64,000 nt of DNA from Brevundimonas bullata (GTDB taxonomy: Bacteria > Pseudomonadota > Alphaproteobacteria > Caulobacterales > Caulobacteraceae): positions 124,001 to 188,000 of the forward strand of contig NZ_JACHLM010000006.1 in NCBI RefSeq assembly GCF_014207965.1. The letters run 5' to 3'. The notes under the pieces were generated by a model that was not told where the DNA came from, made no database searches, and worked only from the letters and a program-made list of their open reading frames with translations. Of this stretch, positions 7,624-19,516 are shown in pieces. Every line of letters begins with the position of its first letter. Position 1 is the first letter of the stretch. Both the position numbers and the translations under genes were made by a program.

Positions 7624-9204
7624 TCAATCCGGCCGCGCCAACCGCACCTCCCGATCCACGCCGACATTGTCCATGAAGTCGCGATCATGGGTGACGATCA
7701 CCAGCGCCCCGTCATAGGCCGCCAGCGCCGTCTCGATGGCCGCGATGGAATCGAGGTCCAGATGGTTGGTCGGCTCATCCAGGATCAGCAGTTGCGGCGG
7801 CTTCGTCCCCGTCATCACGCAGGCCAGCGCTGCTCTCAGCCGCTCGCCGCCGGACAGCGTCCCGACCGTCCGGTGCGCCGCCGTATTGCGGAACAGGAAC
7901 CGCGCCAGCGCCGCATGGGCGTCGTTCGGCGTTCCTTCCGGGTTCAGCCGCCGCCAGGCCTCGATCAGGGTCTCGTCCGGCTTCAGGATCGCCGCCGCCT
8001 GATCCAGCAGGGCCGCCGCGACCGGCCGCTCGATCCGGCCCGCCGTCGGCTCCAGCTCGCCCGAGATCAGCTTCAACAGCGTCGTCTTGCCCGACCCGTT
8101 CGGCCCGGTGATCGCCACCCGCTCCGGACCGGTCAGCCGTAGGGACGCCGCCCCGACGATCAACCGCCCTTCAGGACTGCGCCACTCCACACCGTCCAGC
8201 GCCAGCACGGCCTTCCCCGCCGCCAGCCCCGTCGAAGGCATGGGCACGGACAGCAGCCGCGCCTGCTCGACCCGCTCGCGCGCCTCCGTCAACCGCGCCT
8301 CGACCTCGGTGCGTCGACGTTCAGCCAGCCGCCCCTCCCGCGCCCCGGATTCCTCGGCCCGCTGCGCCTTGGCGTCGAGCAGGATCTTGGGATCGGAGGT
8401 TCCCGCCCGATGCGCCCGTCCCGCCTTGTCGCGTTTCGCCTTCTTCTCCAGCGCCGTCTGCGCCTCTCGCGCCGCGCGCCCGACCTCGCGCTCGGCGCTT
8501 TCCAGATCGCGCTCCGCCGCCGCCCGCTCGGCGTCCCGCCGCTCGACATACAGGTCCCAGCCGCCGCCATAGACGCGCGCGCCCAAGCTCGACAACTCGA
8601 CGATCCGATCCATCCGCCGCAACAGCCCCCGGTCGTGACTGACCGTCAGCACCCCGCCCGGCCAGCGCCCCACCACCTCGGCCACCAGGGTCCTCGCCTC
8701 GGCGTCCAGATGGTTGGTCGGCTCGTCCAGCACGATCAGATCGGGCGCGGCCAGCATCAGCCCCGCCAACCGCAGCCTTGTCTGTTCGCCCCCGCTCAGA
8801 CTGCTCGTGGCGCGGTCCATCGCCAGCCCCGTCAGCCCGACCTGCGCCAGCGCCTCATCCAGCCGCGCCTCCAGCGTCCAGTCCGCCTCGGCCATGTCCT
8901 CGACCGAGCCCTCGCCCGCCAGGACCCGCGCCAACAGGGCCAGAGGCCCGGCCGCGCCCAGGGTCTCGGCCACGGTTTCGCCCGGCGCGGGCTCATAGGT
9001 CTGGGACAGCCAGCCGACCGTCCCGGCGCGCGCTGCCATCCCCTCTGCGGGTTCGGCCAGACCGGCGACAAGGCGCAGCAGCGTGGTCTTGCCCACGCCG
9101 TTGCGGCCCACGACAGCCGTGCGCTCCCGCCCGAAGGCGAGGCTCAGATTATCGAATAGGGAATGTCCGTCAGGCGTGCGGGCCGCGACGCTGTTGAGCG
9201 TCAC
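7624..9204 (-). CDS. ABC-F family ATP-binding protein
   Basis: A soluble protein with two ATPase cassettes and no membrane domain (526 residues from the GTG at 9204). Walker A motifs are GRNGVGKTT and GPNGSGKTT, each with an LSGGE signature and a Walker B ending in DEPTNHLD. Between the cassettes is the charged helical linker rich in Arg, Glu and Ala that reaches the ribosomal P-site region in this family. ABC-F proteins act on ribosomes, either as translation factors (Uup/EttA type) or as antibiotic-resistance factors. The start is uncertain: GTG at 9204 places the cassette right after the start, whereas a TTG at 9249 adds a 15-residue non-conserved leader. The start overlaps a small ORF in another frame. 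Confidence 0.9.
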   Translation of the reverse strand: MTLNSVAARTPDGHSLFDNLSLAFGRERTAVVGRNGVGKTTLLRLVAGLAEPAEGMAARAGTVGWLSQTYEPAPGETVAETLGAAGPLALLARVLAGEGSVEDMAEADWTLEARLDEALAQVGLTGLAMDRATSSLSGGEQTRLRLAGLMLAAPDLIVLDEPTNHLDAEARTLVAEVVGRWPGGVLTVSHDRGLLRRMDRIVELSSLGARVYGGGWDLYVERRDAERAAAERDLESAEREVGRAAREAQTALEKKAKRDKAGRAHRAGTSDPKILLDAKAQRAEESGAREGRLAERRRTEVEARLTEARERVEQARLLSVPMPSTGLAAGKAVLALDGVEWRSPEGRLIVGAASLRLTGPERVAITGPNGSGKTTLLKLISGELEPTAGRIERPVAAALLDQAAAILKPDETLIEAWRRLNPEGTPNDAHAALARFLFRNTAAHRTVGTLSGGERLRAALACVMTGTKPPQLLILDEPTNHLDLDSIAAIETALAAYDGALVIVTHDRDFMDNVGVDREVRLARPD

Positions 9205-9307
9205 GAGTGCGGATGCGGACGGGTTGTGGCTTGGGTTGAGCGAGGACAAAGGCGAGCACCAGCAGCGGAGCGGAAAGGGCGATACCGATTTCCAAAGCGC
9301 TGATCAT
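9170..9307 (-). CDS. 45-residue hydrophobic small ORF overlapping the ABC-F start
   Basis: An ATG at 9307 follows a strong Shine-Dalgarno GAGGAGG (complement at 9318-9324, 10-nt spacing). It opens a 45-codon frame, beginning MISALEIGIALSAPLLVLAF, with one apparent membrane helix and a basic tail rich in Arg, Pro and Gln. It ends inside the ABC-F gene in a different frame, 35 nt past the GTG start of that gene. Either it is a small membrane protein translationally coupled to the ABC-F gene or a leader ORF that regulates it. No family is recognised. Confidence 0.5.
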   Translation of the reverse strand: MISALEIGIALSAPLLVLAFVLAQPKPQPVRIRTRDAQQRRGPHA

Positions 9308-9432
9308 GATCGTCGTGCCTCCTCGTCAAATACGTTGGCTTGATGAAAGGATGGGTGCTGATCTTTCGCAGCGCAACCCCAATTCTCCTGCTGCGCTTTT
9401 GCAACGCAGCGCGGCGCGCCTATGTTCCAGCC

Positions 9433-9954
9433 ATGACCGCGCCTGACCGAACCGTCGCCTTCCGCATCGACCGCCCCGCGCCCGACCGGGCCGAGGCCGC
9501 CGCTCGCCGGGCCGCAGCGGTCCAGCGAATCCGGGACGAGACCGGCATCGACGAGACCCTGATCGACGCCCTGGTCGAGGGCTTCTACGCCCGCGTCCGC
9601 AATGACGACGTCATCGGCCCGATCTTTGCCGAGCGCATCTCGGACTGGGGTCCGCACCTGGCGCAGATGAAGCTCTTCTGGTCCTCGGTCGCCCTGTCCA
9701 CCGGCGTCTATCAGGGCCGGCCCATGCCGAAACACCTGCCCCTGCCCATCGACGCCCGCCACTTCGACCGCTGGCTGCAGATCTTTGAGGCGACCGCCCG
9801 CGACCTCTGCCCGCCCGTCGCCGCCGAGCATTTCATCGTCCGCGCCCGCCGCATCGCCGAAAGCCTCGAACTGGGCGTCGCCAACGCCAACGGCGTCCTG
9901 GTCGGTCCGGGCGAGCGCTACACCCGTCCGCAGCCCGCGTGGAAACCCGACTAG
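9433..9954 (+). CDS. group 3 truncated hemoglobin
   Basis: A 173-residue globin starting at the ATG at 9433. The segments [60 protein letters not shown] and [14 protein letters not shown] are typical of trHb3 proteins. The His in PKHLPL or the following HFDRW supplies the proximal heme ligand region. These cytosolic hemes are linked to nitric oxide or low-oxygen metabolism, but their reaction is not settled. An in-frame start at 9340 would add a non-globin leader and is rejected. The gene is divergent from the ABC-F gene and 102 bp upstream of uvrA. Confidence 0.9.
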   Translation: MTAPDRTVAFRIDRPAPDRAEAAARRAAAVQRIRDETGIDETLIDALVEGFYARVRNDDVIGPIFAERISDWGPHLAQMKLFWSSVALSTGVYQGRPMPKHLPLPIDARHFDRWLQIFEATARDLCPPVAAEHFIVRARRIAESLELGVANANGVLVGPGERYTRPQPAWKPD

Positions 9955-9962
9955 CGCAAAAT

Positions 9963-9977
9963 GTTCCCACATTGTTC
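9963..9977 (+). promoter_or_regulatory. LexA/SOS box of uvrA
   Basis: GTTC at 9963-9966, seven bases, then GTTC at 9974-9977: an exact match to the alphaproteobacterial LexA operator GTTC-N7-GTTC. It lies about 80 bp before the uvrA start codon, where SOS control of nucleotide-excision repair is expected. Confidence 0.9.
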
Positions 9978-10056
9978 TTGCTGAAAAGCGCGAATTGATC
10001 CCCATATAGCGTCGTCGCCCCGGACCGTTCCGGGGTCTCCCGCGTTCCCGGATTCC

Positions 10057-12989
<2,933 letters not shown>

Positions 12990-12996
<7 letters not shown>

Positions 12997-13012
12997 CCGA
13001 TCCGGTCAGGCG
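12990..13012 (+). terminator. hairpin at the uvrA stop
   Basis: A perfect 10-bp stem (12990-12999 with 13003-13012) and 3-base loop that includes the uvrA stop codon. No U-tract follows, so termination may be weak, or it may serve as a 3'-end stabiliser. Confidence 0.5.
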
Positions 13013-13026
13013 TCCTCGCCGACAGT

Positions 13027-13920
13027 TCACGGGCGCGGCGCGCCCTTGAGCTGCAGGTAGGCCGCCGAGAACGGTGCGTACATGATCGCAACCTGCGCCG
13101 CCGACAGCACGGCCTGGACCACCAGCGACACGGCCAGCATGGGCCCCAGCGCGCTGAGCAGGCTGGGGACGCTCGCGCCCTCCATCGCGATCAGGCGCTC
13201 GTTCCCGCCGACCATCAGGCTCAGCGGCGCCGCCACAGCCGAGCCCAGCAGCCCTACCAGCATGGCCATGACCCCGGCGATGATCGCCATGCCCAGCAGA
13301 GGCCAGAAAACCTTCTTGCCCGTCATGGCGAAGGCCGACTTCAGCACGATCCGCCCCTCGGCGAAGGTGCTCGGCACAACCAGACTGAGCCGGACAGACA
13401 GCCAGGCGAGCAGCGCGATCACCCCCAGCGACAGCAGAACCACGACCAGCCACAGCGCCGGCAGAGCCATGGCCCCCGCCATCGCCACGGTGACGATCAT
13501 GAAACCGGCCAACGTCACGCCGAACATGATCAGGGACACGATCAGGCTGGCCCCCAGTACCCGCAACTCGTCCTTGCCGACGCGCAGATAGCCGAACTTG
13601 CGCTCGTCCGGGCGAATGACGGAGCGGACGATGGCGGTGCTGATCAGAGCGCTGAACAACAGCCCCAGCGGCATGGCCCAGCCGATGATGACGCCATAGG
13701 CCTGCATCAGCCGCTCTACGTCTTCAGGCGAAGGCTCGGTCTGTCCCTGCGCCTGCATCTCAGTGATCACCGACAGGACGGTGACGAAGTGCGGCCCCAC
13801 CAGCAGAAACAGAATGGCGATAAAGACGGCATAGGCCGCAGCCCACGACAGGACGGCGACAGGCGCGCGTCGCGTCAGGCGAAAGCCTTCAAAGGCGCAA
13901 TCGGTGGCGGGAAAAGTCAT
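13027..13920 (-). CDS. multi-pass membrane protein (paralogue of the next gene)
   Basis: A 297-residue protein with about six hydrophobic segments and a conserved cytoplasmic start (CAFEGFRLTRRAPVAVLSWAAAY). The following gene starts in the same way (GFRLTRRKPLQVWMWGVAL) and has the same layout, so the two are tandem paralogues that may form a heteromeric complex. No transporter or enzyme motif is recognised. The two genes are 22 bp apart and surely one operon. Function unknown. Confidence 0.75.
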   Translation of the reverse strand: MTFPATDCAFEGFRLTRRAPVAVLSWAAAYAVFIAILFLLVGPHFVTVLSVITEMQAQGQTEPSPEDVERLMQAYGVIIGWAMPLGLLFSALISTAIVRSVIRPDERKFGYLRVGKDELRVLGASLIVSLIMFGVTLAGFMIVTVAMAGAMALPALWLVVVLLSLGVIALLAWLSVRLSLVVPSTFAEGRIVLKSAFAMTGKKVFWPLLGMAIIAGVMAMLVGLLGSAVAAPLSLMVGGNERLIAMEGASVPSLLSALGPMLAVSLVVQAVLSAAQVAIMYAPFSAAYLQLKGAPRP

Positions 13921-13942
13921 ACAGGTCGTCCTCGATTCCTGA

Positions 13943-14869
13943 TCAGCCTAGCGCAACCGGACGCGGTTCGTCCTGCGGCGCTTGCGCCAACAGCACGCGA
14001 CAGGCCTCGGCATAGGGCGCCAGCGTGATCGTGGTCAGGAAACCGTGCAGCCATGACAGCGGCACGAAGGCCACGAGCCCCCATCCGATGAAGGCGCCCC
14101 AGTTGATGTCGGGCGGCGTCCCCTGCTCCAGCATGGCCGCCAGGCTGAAGACGTTGACGCCCGCCAGCAGGAACAGCACCACGGCGGCCAGCATCAGCAG
14201 CGCCAGTTCGATCAGCAGCACGACCGCCACGATCAGCAGACTAAGCCCCAGCAGACGCAACACCTGCCCCTTGGCCAGCGTCCAGCCCGCCACGAAGGCG
14301 AAATCATTCAGAGCCACGCTGGCCGGCATGATCAGCGAGGCGCGCAGCACCACGCCCCAGATCGCCAGGCCCGCCGCGACGGCCACCAGCAGGCCCAAGG
14401 CCACAGCCGCTGCCGCCGACACGAACCACAACCCCGCCCCGATAGCGAAGGCGATCAGGCCGACCACCACAGCCGAGGCGTAGAAGCCGACAATCAAGGC
14501 CAGCCCGACCACGGCGATGCGCGCCTCGTCCATGCCGACTTTCAAGCCCGCGAAGGGCGCGGGACGCTCGGGGAACAGGATGGCCCGGAACACAGCTCCC
14601 GCTACCGCCACCCAGATCAGCGCCTGCAGGACGTTCAACAGGCCGGACCAGGCCTGCATCTGCATGATCTGGGCGACCATCGTCCCCGACGGTTCATCGG
14701 CTGCCAGCTCTTCCATCGAGATCGTGCCGAACATCCGCAGCATCAGCATGCCGATAATCAGCGACGGCGCCGCCAGGGCCACGCCCCACATCCAGACCTG
14801 CAAGGGCTTGCGCCGCGTCAGCCTGAAGCCCGAAGCCAAAGCCTCGCTGATGGAAAACGCCGTGGTCAT
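13943..14869 (-). CDS. multi-pass membrane protein (paralogue of the previous gene)
   Basis: A 308-residue protein with a short cytoplasmic N-terminus SEALASGFRLTRRKPLQ followed by about six strongly hydrophobic helices rich in Ala, Val and Leu. It shares the GFRLTRR start and general topology with the downstream gene. It is the first gene of the pair and lies divergent from trmFO over a 116-bp region that must hold both promoters. No specific function can be inferred from the sequence. Confidence 0.75.
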   Translation of the reverse strand: MTTAFSISEALASGFRLTRRKPLQVWMWGVALAAPSLIIGMLMLRMFGTISMEELAADEPSGTMVAQIMQMQAWSGLLNVLQALIWVAVAGAVFRAILFPERPAPFAGLKVGMDEARIAVVGLALIVGFYASAVVVGLIAFAIGAGLWFVSAAAAVALGLLVAVAAGLAIWGVVLRASLIMPASVALNDFAFVAGWTLAKGQVLRLLGLSLLIVAVVLLIELALLMLAAVVLFLLAGVNVFSLAAMLEQGTPPDINWGAFIGWGLVAFVPLSWLHGFLTTITLAPYAEACRVLLAQAPQDEPRPVALG

Positions 14870-14985
14870 GACTGGCTCCTCTGAACCGCCGTCTTAAGCC
14901 AGACGATATAGCACGCGCCACCCCGTCGCAGCCTCCGTGCTTATGACAGGCTGACGGAAGCCTCCGGGACGGCTAGAAGGCCGCC

Positions 14986-16383
14986 ATGTCGAACGCAGCG
15001 CCCACCACCAAACCCATTCACGTCATCGGCGGCGGCCTCGCCGGTTCCGAAGCCGCCTGGCAGATCGCCCAGGCGGGCGTGCCCGTCATCCTGCATGAAA
15101 TGCGCGGCGTGCCAGGCGTCAAGACCGACGCTCACCACACTGACGGCCTGGCGGAGCTGGTCTGCTCCAACTCCTTCCGGTCTGACGACTGGGAATATAA
15201 CGCCGTTGGCCTGCTGCATCAGGAAATGCGCGAGCTGGGCTCGATCATCATGGCCGCGGCCGGCGATCATCAGGTCCCTGCAGGCGGCGCTTTGGCGGTT
15301 GACCGCGACGGCTTTTCGCAATCCGTGACGGCGCGGCTGGAAGCCCACCCCCTGGTGACCATCGTGCGCGAGGAAATCAACGGCCTGCCGCCCGAGGACT
15401 GGGACAATGTCATCGTGGCCACCGGCCCCCTGACCTCGCCCGCCCTGGCCGACGCCATCCTGAAACTGACCGGCGAGGAAAGCCTCAGCTTCTTCGACGC
15501 AATCGCCCCCATCATCCACGCCGACAGCATCGACTTCGACATCGCCTGGCGTCAGTCGCGCTATGACAAGGAAGGCCCGGGCGGAGACGCCGCCGCCTAC
15601 GTCAACTGCCCGATGGACAAGGCGCAGTACGAAGCCTTCATCGACGCCCTGATCGACGGCCCCAAGGCCGAGTTCAAGGAGTGGGAGAACGTCCCTTACT
15701 TCGACGGCTGCCTGCCCATCGAGGTCATGGCCGAGCGCGGCCGCGAGACCCTGCGCCACGGCCCGATGAAGCCCGTCGGCCTGACCAACCCGCGCGACCC
15801 CAAGGTCAAGTCCTACGCCATCGTCCAGCTGCGTCAGGACAATGCGCTGGGCACCCTGTACAATATGGTCGGTTTCCAGACCAAGCTGAAGCACGGCGCA
15901 CAGGCCGAGACCTTCCGCATGATCCCCGGTCTGCAGAACGCCCAGTTCGCCCGCCTGGGCGGCCTGCACCGCAACACCTACCTCAACAGCCCGCAACTGC
16001 TAGACAAGCAACTGCGGATGAAATCCATGCCGCGCCTGCGTTTCGCCGGTCAGGTGACGGGGGTCGAGGGCTATGTCGAAAGCGCCGCCATGGGCCTGCT
16101 GACCGGCCGTCTGGCGGCCGCGCAAGCCCTGGGCCGCGACCTGTCGGCGCCGCCGCCGGAAACCGCCATGGGCGCCCTGGTCGAGCACATCACCGGCGGC
16201 CACATGGCCGGCTCCAAGTTCCAGCCGATGAACATCAACTACGGCCTGCTGCCGCCGCTGGAAGCGCCCAAGGTCGATGAAGCCGGCCAGAAGATCCCGC
16301 TGAAGGAACGCGGCCGCGCCAAGAAACGTCTGATGAGCATCCGCGGCCTGACGGCGCTGAAGGCCTGGCGCGACGCGGGCTAA
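14986..16383 (+). CDS. trmFO: tRNA (uracil-54-C5)-methyltransferase, folate/FAD-dependent TrmFO
   Basis: A 465-residue flavoprotein that makes ribothymidine-54 in the T-loop of tRNAs from methylenetetrahydrofolate. The FAD-binding motif [16 protein letters not shown] is at the N-terminus. Other family blocks are [44 protein letters not shown] and [20 protein letters not shown]. Length and motifs are normal. It uses the ATG at 14986 with AAGG just upstream. It is monocistronic. Confidence 0.97.
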   Translation: MSNAAPTTKPIHVIGGGLAGSEAAWQIAQAGVPVILHEMRGVPGVKTDAHHTDGLAELVCSNSFRSDDWEYNAVGLLHQEMRELGSIIMAAAGDHQVPAGGALAVDRDGFSQSVTARLEAHPLVTIVREEINGLPPEDWDNVIVATGPLTSPALADAILKLTGEESLSFFDAIAPIIHADSIDFDIAWRQSRYDKEGPGGDAAAYVNCPMDKAQYEAFIDALIDGPKAEFKEWENVPYFDGCLPIEVMAERGRETLRHGPMKPVGLTNPRDPKVKSYAIVQLRQDNALGTLYNMVGFQTKLKHGAQAETFRMIPGLQNAQFARLGGLHRNTYLNSPQLLDKQLRMKSMPRLRFAGQVTGVEGYVESAAMGLLTGRLAAAQALGRDLSAPPPETAMGALVEHITGGHMAGSKFQPMNINYGLLPPLEAPKVDEAGQKIPLKERGRAKKRLMSIRGLTALKAWRDAG

Positions 16384-16389
16384 ATAAAA

Positions 16390-16429
16390 CGGCCGGGTCG
16401 CCTCAGCGCAGCTTGGGCAGGCCCGGCCG
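16390..16429 (-). terminator. terminator of the MFS gene
   Basis: Stem CGGCCGGG (16390-16397) with CCCGGCCG (16422-16429). On the minus strand it is followed by TTTTATTT (16389-16382), making a Rho-independent terminator whose loop includes the MFS stop codon. Confidence 0.65.
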
Positions 16430-17611
16430 GAACGCCAGCGTCATCACACCCAGAACCACGACGCCGACGCCCATCAGCACCCAGGCGCTGGTCAAGTCCG
16501 CCATGTGGTCGCGCAGCAAGCCCGCGGCCAAAGGCGACAGGCTGGCGATGATGTAGCCGCCGCCCTGAACGAAGGCGAGCAGGTCGCCGGACCGGGCTGG
16601 ATCGTCAATCTGGTCCATGGCCAGGATCAGGGTCAGGGGGAAGATGGCCCCGATGCCCAGCCCCATGACGATCACGACCGGAACCGCCAGAGCCACCGGC
16701 GCGACCACCAGTCCCGCCAAACCGATCAGGGCCAGCACCAGCGCGATCAGGATCGGCCCGCGCCGGTCTGGAAAGCGACCGATCAGCAGCGACACCAGAA
16801 TGCCCGCCGCCACCTCGGCTCCGGTCATGCCGCTGAGCAGATAGCCCGCCGTCGCCCTCGCCTCCCCCAGGTCAACGTAAAAGGGCGGCAGCCAGGCCAG
16901 CACCAGCGTATAGGCCGAGGTTCCCAGACCCATGATGAGGATCAGGCTCCACGCCCGCGGTTGCGTCCAGAAGGGGACCTCGGGATGGACCACCTCGACC
17001 ACGGCGTTCCGGTCAGGCTCCTCCGCCGCCGGATCACGCGCGGCCAGCAGCCAGACGACCGCCGCGACAAGGGCGGGCGCGCTCCACAAGGCCAGCGTCC
17101 AGGCCCAGCCGAACGCCTCGGCCAGTCCCGCCGCCGTGGCCGCCGCGACCGCCGCGCCTCCCATGATGCCCGTGGTGTAGATCGCCATCACCGTGCCGAA
17201 CCGCGTCGGGAAGGCGCGCTTGATCACGACCGGCGCCAGGGCCTGAATCAGGGCTACGCCGACGCCGACGACCGCCGCGCTGGCGATCAGGCCCGCCGTA
17301 TCCTTCAGCCACGCACGCACCAGGCAGGCGCCGCCGATCAGCAACGCGCCCAAAAAGATGCCCCTCCGCTCACCCAACCGCCGCCGCAGCGGACGGATAG
17401 ACAAGGCGCCGAGACCGATCATCAGCACGGGCAATGTGGTCAGCAGACTGGCCGCGGTGGAATCCATCCCCGTCGCGCCCTCGATCAGGTCCAGCAGCGG
17501 CCCGACCGCCGCCATGGCCGGGCGCAGGTTCACCGCCAGAGCGAAGATGGCCGCCAGCAGCAGCAGCAAGGACGAACCGCGCGCGGGCTCGGCTTCGGAC
17601 CGTGCGGTCAT
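16403..17611 (-). CDS. MFS transporter, CynX/NimT type
   Basis: A 402-residue twelve-helix major facilitator. The N-terminal segment LLLAAIFALAVNLRPAMAAVGPLL is typical of the CynX/NimT (cyanate / 2-nitroimidazole transport) branch, as is the RPLRRRLGERRGI loop between helices 2 and 3. The substrate cannot be told; family members export or import small organic anions and drugs. The ATG at 17611 has GGAG nine bases upstream and is preferred to a GTG at 17626. A MarR regulator is divergent, with a palindrome between them, so the transporter is probably derepressed by a MarR ligand. Confidence 0.88.
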   Translation of the reverse strand: MTARSEAEPARGSSLLLLLAAIFALAVNLRPAMAAVGPLLDLIEGATGMDSTAASLLTTLPVLMIGLGALSIRPLRRRLGERRGIFLGALLIGGACLVRAWLKDTAGLIASAAVVGVGVALIQALAPVVIKRAFPTRFGTVMAIYTTGIMGGAAVAAATAAGLAEAFGWAWTLALWSAPALVAAVVWLLAARDPAAEEPDRNAVVEVVHPEVPFWTQPRAWSLILIMGLGTSAYTLVLAWLPPFYVDLGEARATAGYLLSGMTGAEVAAGILVSLLIGRFPDRRGPILIALVLALIGLAGLVVAPVALAVPVVIVMGLGIGAIFPLTLILAMDQIDDPARSGDLLAFVQGGGYIIASLSPLAAGLLRDHMADLTSAWVLMGVGVVVLGVMTLAFRPGLPKLR

Positions 17612-17657
17612 GAGGGAGGACTCCACTGGAAAAACACGCTAGTCTCTCGACCTCAAG

Positions 17658-17675
17658 TATCTCGATGTCAAGATA
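17658..17675. promoter_or_regulatory. MarR-type operator palindrome
   Basis: TATCTCGA-TG-TCAAGATA, an inverted repeat matching at 7 of 8 positions per arm. It lies between the divergent MFS and MarR genes and ends four bases before the marR-type ATG. Size and AT-rich arms fit MarR-family operators. Confidence 0.7.
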
Positions 17676-17679
17676 ACTC

Positions 17680-18171
17680 ATGCCCGACAGAGCCTCTCGC
17701 GCCGCCGCCCAGTGGGCCGTCCAGCGCCCCGAACTCGACATGCTGCCGATGGAGGCGCTGGGCCGCCTGCACGAGACCTCCATCCTGGTCGCGCGGGAGC
17801 GCCAGGCGCCGCTCTACGCCCGCTACGGCCTGCAACAAGGCGAGTTCGACGCTCTGGCGACGCTGCGCCGTTCGGGCGTGCCCGAAGGCCTGACGCCGAC
17901 CGCCCTGTTCGAGGCGGCGATGATGTCGTCGGGCGGCATGACGGCGCGAATCGACCGGCTGGAGAAGGCGGGACTGGTTGAGCGTCGCCCCCACCCGACC
18001 GACCGCCGCGCCACCCTGGTCCGCCTGACGGACAAGGGCTTCGACCTGATCGAAACCATCATGCCGGAACACGAAGAAGCGGCGCGAGACATCCTCGCGC
18101 CGCTCTCGCTTGATGAGCAGAAGACCCTGAACGCCCTGCTGGCCCGCCTGATCGGCGGCCTCTGCGACTGA
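17680..18171 (+). CDS. MarR family transcriptional regulator
   Basis: A 163-residue protein with the winged-helix core of MarR: a recognition segment TPTALFEAAMMSSGGMTARIDRLEKAGLVER, then the wing RRPHPTDRRATLVRLTDKG with the family's invariant D-R pair. Dimerisation helices flank the core. It probably represses its own gene and the divergent MFS transporter through the palindrome immediately upstream. Its ligand is unknown. No cysteine pattern of the OhrR type is seen. Confidence 0.93.
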   Translation: MPDRASRAAAQWAVQRPELDMLPMEALGRLHETSILVARERQAPLYARYGLQQGEFDALATLRRSGVPEGLTPTALFEAAMMSSGGMTARIDRLEKAGLVERRPHPTDRRATLVRLTDKGFDLIETIMPEHEEAARDILAPLSLDEQKTLNALLARLIGGLCD

Positions 18172-18173
18172 GA

Positions 18174-18950
18174 TCAGCCGCCGGTGATGGCCTTGAACGC
18201 CACATAGACGGCGACGATCAGGATCAGGCCGGCGAACAATTGCCGCCCCAGGGCTGCGTTCGCGCCCAACCGCTTCGAGATGGGCAAGCCCGCCATCGTC
18301 CCCGCCGCGCCGCCGACCGCCATGGCCGCGACCACGCCCCAGTCGACCAGGCCTGACAGGCTATAGTTCACCGCCGTGCTGGCTCCGAAAGCCGCGACGC
18401 TGAGCAGGGACGTCGCCTGCGCCGCCGCCAGGGTCATGCCGGTGGCCCACATCAGGCCGGGCACGATCAGGAAGCCGCCGCCGATGCCGAAGAAGCCCGC
18501 CGCCACGCCGACGCCCGCGCCGGATGCGACGATGCGCGGCGTCATGCCTCGGTTCAGGCGCACGCCCGGATCGCCGTCGTTCTTCTTGGGCCGCAGCATG
18601 GCCAGGCCGACAGCCGCCATGGCCACGGCGAAGGCCAGCAGCAGCTGATGGCCGTCGATGGCCTTGGCCGCCGAGGACCCGATCCAGGCCGCCGCCGAGC
18701 CGACCACGGCGAACAGAATGGCGCAGGGCCAGCGCACCCGCCCCGCCCTGGCTTGACCGGCCAGGGCGGTCAGAGCGTTCAGCGACACGCCGGCCGCTGA
18801 GGCGCCGATGGCCATGTGCGGGTCACGCACGCCGACCACATAGAGCAGCAGCGGCACGGCCAGAACCGATCCGCCGCCGCCGAAGACCGTCAGCAGCATG
18901 GCGACGATCCCGCCGCTGAGCGCCGCCAGAACCAGATGCAGCGGGTCCAT
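18174..18950 (-). CDS. TauE/SafE family sulfite exporter-like permease
   Basis: A 258-residue protein with about eight hydrophobic helices and the two repeated TauE/SafE motifs, GGGGSVLAVPLLLYVVGV near the N-terminus and GFFGIGGGFLIVPGLMWATG in the second half. The family moves sulfite, thiosulfate or other sulfur compounds across the inner membrane. Here it is the last gene of a cluster with a rhodanese, an ArsR-type repressor and a divergent persulfide dioxygenase, so export of sulfite made during persulfide oxidation is the likely role. Confidence 0.9.
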   Translation of the reverse strand: MDPLHLVLAALSGGIVAMLLTVFGGGGSVLAVPLLLYVVGVRDPHMAIGASAAGVSLNALTALAGQARAGRVRWPCAILFAVVGSAAAWIGSSAAKAIDGHQLLLAFAVAMAAVGLAMLRPKKNDGDPGVRLNRGMTPRIVASGAGVGVAAGFFGIGGGFLIVPGLMWATGMTLAAAQATSLLSVAAFGASTAVNYSLSGLVDWGVVAAMAVGGAAGTMAGLPISKRLGANAALGRQLFAGLILIVAVYVAFKAITGG

Positions 18951-18954
18951 GATC

Positions 18955-19494
18955 TCAGGCCCTCTTCATGCGCCGGTTCCACGGCATGACCGCCAGCAGA
19001 CGCGCCATGCCGCAAAAGCCTGTGGCGCCGGCGACGAACAGGCCCGCACCGACAAAGGCGCTGAGGCCCCAGAAGGCGGGATGCGCCAGCGTACCCAGGA
19101 GGGCGCCGACCAGGATCAGGCCGCCCGCCGCCATCTGCACCTGGCGCATCAGCTCCAGCGGCTGTTTCGTGTCGGTCTTGACCGGCAGGCCCGCCTTCTT
19201 CCAGGCGTCCAGACCGCCGGCCAGAACATGGGCCGGGCCGTCGACGCGCGCGGCCAGCCGGTCGCAGTGTCCGGCCGTGCGGTTTCCGCTGCGGCACATG
19301 AAGATGACGTCCTTGCCCGGCGTCAGCCCCAGATGGGCGGCCTCGAACGCGGACAGGGGCGCAGCCACGGCGCCGACGATATGTTCGCGCGCATGTTCGT
19401 CGGGTTCACGGATGTCCACCAGGACGGCGGTCCGCGCCTTCAGGCGAGCGGCGACATCGGCGGGCGACAGGGAGACAAGCGGATTCATGGTCAT
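18955..19494 (-). CDS. rhodanese domain protein with C-terminal DUF2892 membrane domain
   Basis: A 179-residue fusion. Residues about 8-105 form a rhodanese domain with the active-site loop CRSGNRT, whose cysteine carries a persulfide. Residues about 115-179 have two hydrophobic helices and the C-terminal NRRMKRA, matching the DUF2892 membrane domain. It would transfer sulfane sulfur at the inner face of the membrane. A second ATG at 19488 has a better-placed AAGGA and may be the real start. It is four bases from the TauE gene and 22 bases after the ArsR gene, in one operon. Confidence 0.9.
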   Translation of the reverse strand: MTMNPLVSLSPADVAARLKARTAVLVDIREPDEHAREHIVGAVAAPLSAFEAAHLGLTPGKDVIFMCRSGNRTAGHCDRLAARVDGPAHVLAGGLDAWKKAGLPVKTDTKQPLELMRQVQMAAGGLILVGALLGTLAHPAFWGLSAFVGAGLFVAGATGFCGMARLLAVMPWNRRMKRA

Positions 19495-19516
19495 GGTCCT
19501 TGGATTGGGAAGAGCC

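Noticed and set aside
16505..17679. Gln/Arg-rich 462-codon frame opposite the MFS gene
   Set aside because: Composition (DQGQ, HDHD) is that of antisense high-GC sequence, and it overlaps both the MFS and MarR genes.
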